A stretch of 64,000 nt of DNA from CAZLFA01 sp964558665 (lineage in GTDB: Bacteria > Desulfobacterota > Syntrophia > Syntrophales > PHBD01): contig CAZLFA010000008.1 of NCBI GenBank assembly GCA_964558665.1, positions 15,783 through 79,782 of the forward strand. Direction: 5' to 3'. Below, one piece after another: positions 49,636-58,112 of this stretch (positions within the stretch are counted from its first letter, which is position 1; every line of letters begins with the position of its first letter). The position numbers and the translations under genes are program-made. The notes beneath the pieces were generated by a model. The model ran no database searches. It saw only the letters and a list, made by a program, of their open reading frames with translations, and was not told where the DNA came from.

Positions 49636-50415
49636 CTATGCGATACTGATACCTTCCCCGGAAAACCGGGTAGTAATATTCTCCATCAATGTATTCTTCA
49701 GGTTCTGCCAGTCCTCCTGCTTTGCCCAAACGGCAAAGACAATATCAACCGTCGCATGACCGAATCCGGACATAATAAACTGGGGGGCCGGCTCTGCCAG
49801 GCAATGCTCGCATTCTCCAGCCGCTTCGATAAGCAATAGGCGAACCCGGTTTATATTTTCTCTGGCATACAGGCTCAGGCGTATGTCCACCCGGCGGATG
49901 GGATACCTGGTCACATTGGTCAGCTTGGTCTTTATGATATGTTCGTTAGGTATTCTGATGTAGCGGTTATCCTCCGTCTTCAGCTTGGCGGAAAGCATAT
50001 CGATGGAGATGACCTGTCCCGTTATGTCGTCAATGGTGATCGTGTCATGAATTACGAAAGGCCTCTCCAGCATGAGGAAAATCCCGCTGATGATGTTGGA
50101 AACGCTGGTCTGGGAAGCAAATCCAACCGCTATGCCGACAATGCCTGCCGCACCCAGCAGGGTATTCAGGTTGAAACCCAGCTCGTTGAGCACGGAAAAA
50201 AATATGATAAATACTCCGGTATAATATACAATCTTGCCGGCAATGACCCCCGGCTGCAGGGCCAGACGATTCACAATGAGTCTTTTGACAAACTTGCTGA
50301 TGAAAAAGACAAAAGGCACGCCGATAAACAGCAATATCGCTATTCGTGCGAGATGAATCATCTTTTCAGGAGAAAGATACTCAGCCTTGATGCTCAGAGA
50401 TGATAAAAGCTCCAT
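49636..50415 (-). CDS. Small MscS-family mechanosensitive channel
   Basis: A 259-residue member with fewer membrane helices than YbdG-like forms: three N-terminal segments, then the pore helix with L-L-G-A-A-G-I-V-G-I-A-V-G-F-A, and the beta domain (R-P-F-V-I-H-D-T-I-T-I-D-D-I-T-G-Q-V) followed by the C-terminal cytoplasmic part. These channels release solutes on hypo-osmotic shock. The 234 bases upstream are AT-rich and separate it from the divergent DedA gene. Confidence 0.9.
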   Translation of the reverse strand: MELLSSLSIKAEYLSPEKMIHLARIAILLFIGVPFVFFISKFVKRLIVNRLALQPGVIAGKIVYYTGVFIIFFSVLNELGFNLNTLLGAAGIVGIAVGFASQTSVSNIISGIFLMLERPFVIHDTITIDDITGQVISIDMLSAKLKTEDNRYIRIPNEHIIKTKLTNVTRYPIRRVDIRLSLYARENINRVRLLLIEAAGECEHCLAEPAPQFIMSGFGHATVDIVFAVWAKQEDWQNLKNTLMENITTRFSGEGISIA

Positions 50416-50649
50416 CTGTCAACCTTAAAAACAAGTTTATATTTGATGTTTTGATTAAAAATGGCGTTTGCCTGTAGATATCCAATTTCGGAAAAAAAGT
50501 AAAGATAACGCTTAACGGAGGTGGTTTGTCTGTTGCGTTTAATTAAATTGACATAAGCCTTTTTCTGTAATATGGCGTCGTGCAAGTTTAAAAGAATGAT
50601 TTTCCCGCTATTTACATAAGCATATTGAAATAATTGACATCAGGTACAT

Positions 50650-51303
50650 ATGGATCTCCTGTTAAAATTTATCGACCTTTTTTTACATCTGGACAAACAT
50701 ATCAGTATGCTGCTTCAGATGTTTGGCGGATGGACCTATTTAATCGTTTTTTTGATTATTTTTTGTGAAACAGGCCTCGTCGTAACTCCTATTCTGCCCG
50801 GGGATTCTCTTTTGTTCGGATTGGGCACATTCGCCGCCAAGGGGGATCTGGACCCCTTGTTGCTCATTGTTCTTCTGTCAATCGCCGCCATTGCCGGGGA
50901 TACCGTCAATTATGCCGTCGGTAAATTCGTGGGGCCGAAGATTTTCCATAGAGATGATGTAAAATTCTTAAAAAAAGAGTATCTTGAACGCACGCACCGT
51001 TTCTACGAGAAACATGGGGGCAAAACAATTATCATCGCCAGATTTATTCCTATAATCAGAACCTTTGCACCATTTGTCGCCGGCATAGGAGCAATGACAT
51101 ACTGGCGTTTTATTACTTATAATATTGTAGGCGGCGTCGCCTGGATATGCTTTTTCGTTCTTGGCGGATATTATTTCGGCAATCTTCCGTTTGTTAAAAG
51201 GAATTTTACTCTGGTCATCATCGCTATTATTATCATTTCCGTTCTTCCAGGGGTGTTTGAATATATTCGCCACCGCCGTCAGGCAGCATCGGAATCGGCC
51301 TGA
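50650..51303 (+). CDS. DedA-family membrane protein
   Basis: A 217-residue inner membrane protein with about five helices. DedA motifs: E-T-G-L-V-V-T-P-I-L-P-G-D-S-L-L-F, G-D-x-V-N-Y-x-V-G, F-x-E-K-H-G-G-K-x-I-I-x-A-R-F-I-P and R-T-F-A-P-F-V-A-G. Some DedA proteins flip undecaprenyl phosphate or other lipids; the substrate here is unknown. The next gene starts two bases past its stop. Confidence 0.93.
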   Translation: MDLLLKFIDLFLHLDKHISMLLQMFGGWTYLIVFLIIFCETGLVVTPILPGDSLLFGLGTFAAKGDLDPLLLIVLLSIAAIAGDTVNYAVGKFVGPKIFHRDDVKFLKKEYLERTHRFYEKHGGKTIIIARFIPIIRTFAPFVAGIGAMTYWRFITYNIVGGVAWICFFVLGGYYFGNLPFVKRNFTLVIIAIIIISVLPGVFEYIRHRRQAASESA

Positions 51304-51304
51304 G

Positions 51305-52207
51305 ATGAAAACTCTTTTTTTCGATAAATGTTTATCCCTTACAGCAATCTGTGTGCTGACCCTGGTCATGTTTCACAGCCTCGCCTGTGCTGACACCTCC
51401 ATGATTATTAAAATGGGCAAGGACGTTGTGGTCGAATCCGGCACGAAAGTGGGAAGCGTCATCTCCATGGGGGGACAGATAACCATTGACGGCACCGTAG
51501 ATGGGGACGCCATCGCCATAAACAACTCCATTGTATTAGGCACAGACGCTGTCGTAACCGGAAACGCCGTATCGATAGGGGGTACTATTGTTAAAGCAAG
51601 GGGTGCTCAAATTCAAGGAAATCAGACAGAAATTAACACCTCCGATTTTTCAACAGCTATCTCTACAGCTTTGAATGAAGAATGGCAGGGCTGGTCGTGG
51701 ATCTTTGCCGTCATATCAACAGCCATCTTCCTGTGCATACTTATCATTGCCATTCTGACTGTCATTCTTTTGCCGGGCCCCATAAAAGCGGTTTCTTCAT
51801 ACATAGTAGGGGATCCCCTGAGGGTTTCATTATGGGGCATATTGGGCCTGGTACTCGTCGTGCCCCTGGCCGTTCTGCTGACAATATCCGTAATAGGTAT
51901 AGTGCTGATCCCTCTTGAAGTCATCATCGTAACATGTGCAGCGCTCACCGGCTTCATCTCCATAGGCAGACTCGTTGGCACAAGGATGTACGCTTTGCTG
52001 AAAAAAACCGACCAGGGAATCATACGTGAAACATTTTGGGGCCTGATAATCTTATGGCTTATAGGCTGGCTTCCTTATATCGGCTGGACTATAAAAGTTC
52101 TGGCCGTCGTGATCGGCATGGGAGGAGTGATAGCAAGCCGCTTTGGAACCAGAAGTTACGTCAAACAGTCAAAAATTACGGATTTTCCCTTGAACAAGCA
52201 GGCATAA
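51305..52207 (+). CDS. Bactofilin-like beta-helix protein with membrane helices
   Basis: A 300-residue protein from ATG 51305, directly after the DedA stop. Cleavable signal peptide ending S-L-A-C-A. Residues 35-110 form short repeated strands (V-V-V-E-S-G-T-K-V-G-S-V-I-S-M-G-G-Q-I-T-I-D-G-T and following) like the polymer-forming beta-helix of bactofilins. Four to five hydrophobic helices follow (about 130-290). Probably envelope-bound with the beta-helix outside. Paired with DedA. Confidence 0.75.
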   Translation: MKTLFFDKCLSLTAICVLTLVMFHSLACADTSMIIKMGKDVVVESGTKVGSVISMGGQITIDGTVDGDAIAINNSIVLGTDAVVTGNAVSIGGTIVKARGAQIQGNQTEINTSDFSTAISTALNEEWQGWSWIFAVISTAIFLCILIIAILTVILLPGPIKAVSSYIVGDPLRVSLWGILGLVLVVPLAVLLTISVIGIVLIPLEVIIVTCAALTGFISIGRLVGTRMYALLKKTDQGIIRETFWGLIILWLIGWLPYIGWTIKVLAVVIGMGGVIASRFGTRSYVKQSKITDFPLNKQA

Positions 52208-52301
52208 TCGATTTTTTTTATTCTTGACAATCTTCTTTTTTTATAATTAACTTCGCCCCTTAATCTTAAACTGAATGCCGTTGCAGTGAGTTTTTTCTTT
52301 A

Positions 52302-52835
52302 GTGAAGATAGCAATAAACAACATACCGGAAGACGGTTTATCTTTGGAATTTTCCAGAGATGAAAGCTGGTTTTACGAAAAGCTGAAGGAGACGGAAAAA
52401 CAGGATTTTCGAATCCGGAGCGCCGAAATAAAATGTTCGATTAAACGTGCCCGGGACTCTTTTTACATTGAAGGCCTCATCAAGACAATGATTGATGTTC
52501 AGTGCTGTCGATGCCTGAAAGAGCTTTCGGTTCCGATACAGAGCGATTTTAAATATACATTTTCACCGGCGGAAGAAAAGCAGCAGGAAGAGGTTGAACT
52601 CAGTCCGGAAGATCTGGATTGTGCGCCATACCGTGATGATTTTATCGACCTCGATCCCATTGTTTACGAACAAATAGTACTGCATATACCGATAAAGGCG
52701 CTTTGTGCCGAATCCTGCAAGGGACTGTGTCCCCATTGCGGAGTCAATCTCAACCACGAAGCATGCAACTGCCGGGAACAGATTGTTGACAGCCGATTCG
52801 CCATTTTAAAAAATTTTGAAATAAAAGAAACATAG
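52302..52835 (+). CDS. YceD/DUF177-family protein
   Basis: A 177-residue DUF177 protein from GTG 52302. Features are the C-x2-C in V-Q-C-C-R-C-L and the C-terminal C-A-E-S-C-K-G-L-C-P-H-C zinc-like cluster plus D-P-I-V-Y-E-Q-I-V-L-H-I-P. The family is linked to 23S rRNA processing and ribosome assembly and nearly always precedes rpmF, as here, 25 bases away. Confidence 0.88.
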   Translation: MKIAINNIPEDGLSLEFSRDESWFYEKLKETEKQDFRIRSAEIKCSIKRARDSFYIEGLIKTMIDVQCCRCLKELSVPIQSDFKYTFSPAEEKQQEEVELSPEDLDCAPYRDDFIDLDPIVYEQIVLHIPIKALCAESCKGLCPHCGVNLNHEACNCREQIVDSRFAILKNFEIKET

Positions 52836-52860
52836 CATAAATAAAAAAGGAAGGTGTACC

Positions 52861-53046
52861 ATGCCAAATCCAGTAAAAAGACACTCAAAAACAAGAAGAA
52901 ACATGAGAAGGGCTCACGATTTTCTTAATGCACCGCCAGCCGCTGTCTGCCCCCAGTGTAATGAGCCGAAGCTTCCCCACCGTGCATGCAAGAATTGCGG
53001 AACATACAAAGGTCGTGAAGTAATACCTCTGGAAAAAATTTCATAA
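52861..53046 (+). CDS. rpmF: 50S ribosomal protein L32
   Basis: L32, 61 residues; N-terminus P-N-P-V-K-R-H-S-K-T-R-R-N-M-R-R and a zinc site C-P-Q-C...C-K-N-C. GGAAGG precedes ATG 52861. In most genomes plsX and fabH follow; here 157 bases later comes acpP, so that block is missing. Confidence 0.95.
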   Translation: MPNPVKRHSKTRRNMRRAHDFLNAPPAAVCPQCNEPKLPHRACKNCGTYKGREVIPLEKIS

Positions 53047-53203
53047 GGGCTTTTCCAGGCAGTAATATGCATCTGATGATCAATCTCGCCGGCTACTCAT
53101 ATTAAGCTGCGATAGTTTCTCGACCACCGCGTTTCCGCCGGATGATTGTGATAACTCTGATATGACATAATAATCAATGATATGAAGAAAGGGAGGACGT
53201 TTT

Positions 53204-53440
53204 ATGACACTTGAAGAAAAGGTCATAAGCATTATCGTAGAACAACTGGATGTCACAAAAGAGGAATGTGTTCTTGAGGCATCTTTTATCGATGACCTGG
53301 GCGCTGATTCCCTGGACCTTGTGGAACTTATCATGGAAATGGAAGAAACCTTCGGGTTGACCATTGCCGACAATGAACTGGAAAAGATTCGCACTATCAA
53401 GGATGTCATTGATTATCTTAAGAGTAAAGGCATCTCATAA
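53204..53440 (+). CDS. acpP: Acyl carrier protein
   Basis: ACP, 78 residues, carries growing fatty acids on phosphopantetheine attached at Ser in D-D-L-G-A-D-S-L-D-L-V-E-L. Strongly acidic, four-helix fold. GGGAGG before the ATG; 31 bases to the CTG start of fabF. Confidence 0.96.
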   Translation: MTLEEKVISIIVEQLDVTKEECVLEASFIDDLGADSLDLVELIMEMEETFGLTIADNELEKIRTIKDVIDYLKSKGIS

Positions 53441-53471
53441 CGTCTGACGGACTTTAATAAGGAGTATTCAT

Positions 53472-54716
53472 CTGAAAAAGAGGCGGGTTGTCGTTACTGG
53501 AGTCGGAGCTGTTACACCTCTTGGTAATTCGGTGGAGGATACATGGGCAGGACTTTGCGCCGGCCTGTCAGGCATCGGCCTGATAACCAGATTCGATACA
53601 ACTAATCATAAGACAAAAATTGCCGGTGAGCTTAAAAACTTTGATGCGCTGGCTTATGTATCCAAGGGAGAATCCCGCCGCCTTGATCATTTTATAATTT
53701 ATGCTATCGCTGCCTCGGAAATGGCGCTGGCCGATGCCGCTTATACAGTAAACGAAATCAATTCTGAAAGGACAGGGGTAATCATTGGCTCCGCCATCGG
53801 CGGGCTGTCAACAATCGAAAGAGAAAAAGAAACGATTCTGAGAGATGGCCCCAGAAAGATTTCACCCTTTTCCACACCTTCATGTCTGGCAAATCTGGCA
53901 GCAGGGTATGTATCCATCAGAAGCGGGGCCAAGGGACCAATCACCTGCACTGTCACCGCATGCGCAGCCGGAAGTCATGCTATCGGGGATGCCTACCGGG
54001 CAATTGCCTACGGTTATGCCGATGCCATGATAACAGGTGGCACGGAAGCGGCCATTACTTCTCTCACCGTCGGGGGGTTTAACGCCATGCGCGCCCTTTC
54101 TCTCAACAATGAAGAGCCGCAAAAAGCCAGCCGTCCTTTCGACCGTGACCGCAGCGGTTTCGTAATAGCCGAAGGCAGCGGCATTGTTATACTGGAAGAG
54201 TTGTCGGCAGCCCTCGACAGGGGAGCAAGAATATATGCGGAGCTGTCCGGATATGGAGCATCAAGCGACGCTTATCACATGGCGGCGCCGCCGCCGGGGC
54301 ATGAGGGGGCTGTCCGCTGCATGAAAGCAGCATTAAAAGACGCCGCCGCAGATGCGTCTGAAGTCGACTACATCAATGCCCACGGGACCTCCACACAGAT
54401 CAACGACCTTTATGAAACACAGGCCATCAAGGAGGTCTTCGGTTCGCATGCATGTTCACTGGCGGTCAGCTCAACAAAGTCCATGACGGGACACATGCTG
54501 GGAGCGGCAGGAGGAATAGAGGCCGTCATAACGGCGAAGGTGATAGAAAAAGGAATCATTCCCCCTACAATAAATCTGGACAATCCGGACCTGGAATGTG
54601 ATCTTGATTATGTGCCCCACAGGGCAAGGCATCGTTCTTGCGGCATGGCCATGTCCTGCACATACGGCTTTGGAGGTGCCAACGCCGTTTTAGTATTCAA
54701 GAAATTCATCGGTTGA
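53472..54716 (+). CDS. fabF: 3-oxoacyl-ACP synthase II, CTG start
   Basis: FabF, 414 residues, elongates acyl-ACP. The frame is open upstream of GTG 53532: residues K-K-R-R-V-V-V-T-G-V-G-A-V-T-P-L-G-N-S are the standard FabF N-terminus, and the only initiation codon that includes them is CTG 53472, seven bases after AAGGAG (53459-53464). Starting at GTG 53532 would remove 20 conserved residues. Catalytic Cys in T-A-C-A-A-G, His in N-A-H-G-T-S-T and G-H-M-L-G-A-A-G. Length fits the family norm of about 412. Confidence 0.95.
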   Translation: MKKRRVVVTGVGAVTPLGNSVEDTWAGLCAGLSGIGLITRFDTTNHKTKIAGELKNFDALAYVSKGESRRLDHFIIYAIAASEMALADAAYTVNEINSERTGVIIGSAIGGLSTIEREKETILRDGPRKISPFSTPSCLANLAAGYVSIRSGAKGPITCTVTACAAGSHAIGDAYRAIAYGYADAMITGGTEAAITSLTVGGFNAMRALSLNNEEPQKASRPFDRDRSGFVIAEGSGIVILEELSAALDRGARIYAELSGYGASSDAYHMAAPPPGHEGAVRCMKAALKDAAADASEVDYINAHGTSTQINDLYETQAIKEVFGSHACSLAVSSTKSMTGHMLGAAGGIEAVITAKVIEKGIIPPTINLDNPDLECDLDYVPHRARHRSCGMAMSCTYGFGGANAVLVFKKFIG

Positions 54717-54723
54717 AAATATT

Positions 54724-55176
54724 ATGGATATCATTGCCATTGGTTCGGATCACGCAGGCTATTCGCTGAAAGAAGCGGTAAAACCATATCTGATTGAACA
54801 GGGATTTGAAGTTGTTGATTTCGGCACGGGAAAACCCGATCCCGTTGATTATCCGGATTTTGCCTGTCCGGTTGCCGAAGAGGTATCCAGCGGCAAACTG
54901 GCGAGGGGGATTCTGGTTTGCGGATCCGGAGTCGGCATGGTTATCGCAGCTAATAAGTTCCCTGCTGTCCGCGCCGTACTCGGCTTTGACGAAGAGACAG
55001 CGCGCATGAGCCGGCTGCATAACAATTCGAACATTCTGGTTCTCGCCGGCAGAAGAATAGATAAGGAAACGGCTAGCAGAATTATCGGTATCTGGCTTAC
55101 AACCCCTTTTGAGGGAGGACGCCATCAGAATAGGCTGGACAAAATCGCCGCGATAGAAAGACGCTTTTCCAGGTAA
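54724..55176 (+). CDS. rpiB: Ribose-5-phosphate isomerase B
   Basis: RpiB, 150 residues, interconverts ribose 5-phosphate and ribulose 5-phosphate. Start I-A-I-G-S-D-H-A-G-Y-S-L-K, catalytic Cys in V-C-G-S-G-V-G-M, phosphate-binding H-N-N-S-N. The rpiB-glyA-dCMP deaminase-nrdR order is common. Confidence 0.95.
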   Translation: MDIIAIGSDHAGYSLKEAVKPYLIEQGFEVVDFGTGKPDPVDYPDFACPVAEEVSSGKLARGILVCGSGVGMVIAANKFPAVRAVLGFDEETARMSRLHNNSNILVLAGRRIDKETASRIIGIWLTTPFEGGRHQNRLDKIAAIERRFSR

Positions 55177-55218
55177 ACATAAAGAACATTTTGAATAAAG
55201 AGGAGGGATCACACAGCG

Positions 55219-56475
55219 ATGTCATACTTAACAAAAACAGATCCAGAAATTGCACAGGCAATCCTTAATGAAACAAAAAGACAGGCGGGAAAACTGGAAC
55301 TGATCGCATCTGAAAACTTCGTCAGCGAGGCAGTACTCGAAGCTCAGGGCAGCATCATGACAAATAAGTATGCCGAAGGATATCCGGGAAAACGTTATTA
55401 CGGCGGATGCGAGTATGTCGATGTCGCTGAATCGCTTGCTATTGAACGTTGCAAGAAACTTTTTGGAGCCGACCATGTAAATGTTCAGCCGCACTCAGGT
55501 ACGCAAGCCAATATGGCCGTCTATTTTTCAACCCTCGAACCGGGCGATACCGTCCTGGGCATGAATCTTTCGCACGGCGGTCACCTTTCCCACGGAAGCC
55601 CGGCAAACTTTTCAGGTCGGTTTTACAAAGTTGTAGCTTACGGCGTCGATAAAAAAACGGAAACGATCGACTTCAACGAAGTGGAAGCACAGGCGAAAGC
55701 TCACAAGCCGAAACTTATAGTGGTGGGGGCAAGCGCATATCCGAGAACGATAGACTTCCAGGCATTCAGAACTATAGCCGATCAGGTAGGCGCCGTGATC
55801 ATGTCCGATATTGCGCATATCGCAGGTCTGGTTGCTACGGGCCTTCACCCCTCGCCGATCCCCAACTGCGAATTTGTCACCTCAACGACCCATAAAACAC
55901 TGCGCGGACCTCGCGGCGGGCTTATCATGTGCAAGGAAAATTATGCCAAAACCTTGAACAGCAGAGTATTCCCGGGCATGCAGGGCGGCCCTCTCATGCA
56001 CATAATAGCCGCGAAAGCAGTAGCATTCAAGGAGGCCCTCTCCGGCGAATTCAAACAATACCAGGCACAGATTATAAAAAATGCCAAAGCGATGGCGGAA
56101 GGGCTGATCGCCGAAGGTTTCCGGCTGGTATCGGGCGGCACCGATAACCATCTGATGCTGGTAGATCTTACAAGCCATGATATCACCGGTCGGGATGCAC
56201 AGGAAGCCCTTGATATCGCGGGTATCACCGTAAACAAAAACGGCATCCCCTTCGACACCAAGGGGCCGCAGATTACCAGCGGAATCCGGGTAGGCACACC
56301 AGCCATAACATCCAGGGGGATGAAGGAAGCGGAGATGAAAATTATTGCCGGACTTATCGGTACCGTTCTTAAAAACATCAAGAACGAGAAGAAGCTTGAG
56401 GAAGTCAAAAGGGATGTGACTTCTCTTTGCGACAAATTCCCGCTCTACAGGGAACGGACACAGAGAGGATTATGA
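55219..56475 (+). CDS. glyA: Serine hydroxymethyltransferase
   Basis: GlyA, 418 residues, PLP enzyme linking serine, glycine and folate one-carbon metabolism. H-S-G-T-Q-A-N and the PLP lysine in T-S-T-T-H-K-T-L-R-G-P-R-G-G; N-terminus E-L-I-A-S-E-N-F-V-S; Y-P-G-K-R-Y-Y-G-G. AGGAGGG precedes the ATG. Its stop overlaps the next start. Confidence 0.97.
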   Translation: MSYLTKTDPEIAQAILNETKRQAGKLELIASENFVSEAVLEAQGSIMTNKYAEGYPGKRYYGGCEYVDVAESLAIERCKKLFGADHVNVQPHSGTQANMAVYFSTLEPGDTVLGMNLSHGGHLSHGSPANFSGRFYKVVAYGVDKKTETIDFNEVEAQAKAHKPKLIVVGASAYPRTIDFQAFRTIADQVGAVIMSDIAHIAGLVATGLHPSPIPNCEFVTSTTHKTLRGPRGGLIMCKENYAKTLNSRVFPGMQGGPLMHIIAAKAVAFKEALSGEFKQYQAQIIKNAKAMAEGLIAEGFRLVSGGTDNHLMLVDLTSHDITGRDAQEALDIAGITVNKNGIPFDTKGPQITSGIRVGTPAITSRGMKEAEMKIIAGLIGTVLKNIKNEKKLEEVKRDVTSLCDKFPLYRERTQRGL

Positions 56476-56927
56476 TGCAGCCGCATCAAAATCGCCCTGA
56501 TTGGGACGAGTACTTCATGGAGATCGTGGATCTTGTTTCCAGGAGATCCTCTTGCATCAGAAGGCATGTCGGCGCCGCATTGATCAGAGATCGACGCGTC
56601 CTGGCGACCGGATATAACGGGGCGCCATCAGGGCTCAAGCACTGCCTGGAAGTCGGGTGTCTGCGGGAGCAGAACAATGTGCCCTCCGGCGAAAGGCACG
56701 AGTTGTGCCGCGGTCTGCACGCAGAGCAGAACGCTATCATTCAGGCCGCGCTGCACGGAGTCAGCGTTAAGGGTGCCACGCTTTACTGCACCAATCACCC
56801 CTGTATCATCTGCGCCAAGATGATTATCAATGCAGGCATCGTGCAGATCGTCATCAGGGACGGCTACAAGGACAGGCTGGCTGAAGAAATTCTGAAGGAA
56901 GCAGGCATAAAGGTTTCACATTTATGA
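56472..56927 (+). CDS. dCMP deaminase (ComEB-like)
   Basis: A 151-residue zinc deaminase, converts dCMP to dUMP. H-A-E-Q-N-A-I and P-C-x2-C zinc motifs, plus extra Cys/His ligands (C-L-E-V-G-C-L, H-E-L-C) of ComEB type. ATG 56472 overlaps glyA by four bases and has GAGAGGA upstream; a longer frame inside glyA is not used. Sits where many genomes place it, before nrdR. Confidence 0.93.
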   Translation: MMQPHQNRPDWDEYFMEIVDLVSRRSSCIRRHVGAALIRDRRVLATGYNGAPSGLKHCLEVGCLREQNNVPSGERHELCRGLHAEQNAIIQAALHGVSVKGATLYCTNHPCIICAKMIINAGIVQIVIRDGYKDRLAEEILKEAGIKVSHL

Positions 56928-57403
56928 AATGCCCTTTTTGCGCAAACGGAGAAAACAAGGTTATCGACTCCCGCCTCAGCAAGGAAGGTAACGCCATCCG
57001 GCGCAGGCGAGAGTGCCTTGCATGCAGCCGGAGATTCACGACCTATGAAGTGGTAGAAGAGGTGCTTCCCGTCGTAGTTAAGAAGGACGGGCGAAGAGAA
57101 ACCTTCGACAGGACAAAAATAAGGGCAGGCATTAAAAAGGCATGCGAAAAGCGGCCGATAAGCGCCGATACTATAGATTCCATGCTGGAAGCAGTGGAGT
57201 TAGCCTGTCAGGATTATCAGGACAAGGAAATTCCATCCTCGGTAATCGGCGAAAAGGTCATGCAGGAACTGCATAAGCTCGACGCTGTCGCTTATGTAAG
57301 ATTTGCCTCTGTTTACAGGCAGTTCCGCGATGTAAACGACTTCATCGAAGAGCTCAAGGACCTGCTGCATGTAGCGCCGAACGGTGAAAAACAGGGATCA
57401 TGA
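56924..57403 (+). CDS. nrdR: Transcriptional repressor NrdR
   Basis: NrdR, 159 residues, represses ribonucleotide reductase genes in response to nucleotides. Zinc finger C-P-F-C...C-L-A-C at the start (M-K-C-P-F-C), R-R-R-R-E-C, then the ATP-cone domain (V-V-K-K-D-G-R-R-E-T-F-D-R-T-K). ATGA overlap with the dCMP deaminase gene, so linked to nucleotide supply. Confidence 0.96.
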   Translation: MKCPFCANGENKVIDSRLSKEGNAIRRRRECLACSRRFTTYEVVEEVLPVVVKKDGRRETFDRTKIRAGIKKACEKRPISADTIDSMLEAVELACQDYQDKEIPSSVIGEKVMQELHKLDAVAYVRFASVYRQFRDVNDFIEELKDLLHVAPNGEKQGS

Positions 57404-57455
57404 TCAAAAAGGCTGCTTTCGTTTCCGGCCACCATGATCCTCGGAAATAAATGTT

Positions 57456-58103
57456 ATGTTTACAGGAATCATACAGGGAACAGGCACGATTAAGCGGTTT
57501 ACTGCTCAAGGGATGGACGCAATCCTGCACATAGATGCCGCCATATCTCTGGAAGACACGAAAATCGGCGACAGTATTGCCATTAACGGTGCCTGCCTTA
57601 CTGTAACATCCAAGGCGGCTAACAGCTTTTCCGCAGATGTATCCGCTGAAACGCTGTCCAAAACAAACCTGAATTCCCTTAAATCCGGTGCAATCGTTAA
57701 CCTGGAAAAGGCATTGAAACTAAATGATTTCCTGGGCGGTCACATTGTCCTGGGGCACGTGGACGCCATTGGAAGGATTACAGAAAAAAACAAGAAAGCC
57801 AATTCTGTAATCTTCGGAATCGAAATTACCGAACAGCTTATGAGGTATGTCGTAGAAAAGGGTTCTGTAGCTATCGACGGCATAAGTCTCACCGTAAACC
57901 GCTGTGAAAAAAAGGTCTTTTATGTTAATATCATCCCGCATACAATTCAGGCCACAACCCTGGCATTCAAGAAGACCGGCGATCAGGTAAATGTGGAAAC
58001 GGACATACTTGGCAAATATGTCGAAAAGCTTATAGGAATAAATCGTGATTCAGCCGCAGGCCTGGATATGGCCTTTCTGGCAAAGCACGGATACATAAAA
58101 TAA
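57456..58103 (+). CDS. ribE: Riboflavin synthase alpha chain
   Basis: A 215-residue riboflavin synthase with two lumazine-binding repeats, start M-F-T-G-I-I-Q-G-T-G. It dismutates two 6,7-dimethyl-8-ribityllumazine molecules. Repeats begin at residue 1 and about 97 (D-F-L-G-G-H-I-V-L-G-H-V-D). Only 52 bases separate it from nrdR, too short for an FMN riboswitch. ribD does not lie upstream. Confidence 0.95.
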   Translation: MFTGIIQGTGTIKRFTAQGMDAILHIDAAISLEDTKIGDSIAINGACLTVTSKAANSFSADVSAETLSKTNLNSLKSGAIVNLEKALKLNDFLGGHIVLGHVDAIGRITEKNKKANSVIFGIEITEQLMRYVVEKGSVAIDGISLTVNRCEKKVFYVNIIPHTIQATTLAFKKTGDQVNVETDILGKYVEKLIGINRDSAAGLDMAFLAKHGYIK

Positions 58104-58112
58104 GGAGCAGTC

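Noticed and set aside
52224..52247. TTGACA...TATAAT ahead of the DUF177 gene
   Set aside because: Both boxes are perfect but the spacer is only 12 bases, too short for a sigma70 promoter.
53532..54716. GTG 53532 as the fabF start
   Set aside because: It would cut off 20 conserved N-terminal residues and lacks a ribosome site at proper distance.
57404..57455. FMN riboswitch ahead of ribE
   Set aside because: Only 52 bases between nrdR and ribE and no RFN-like conserved segments.
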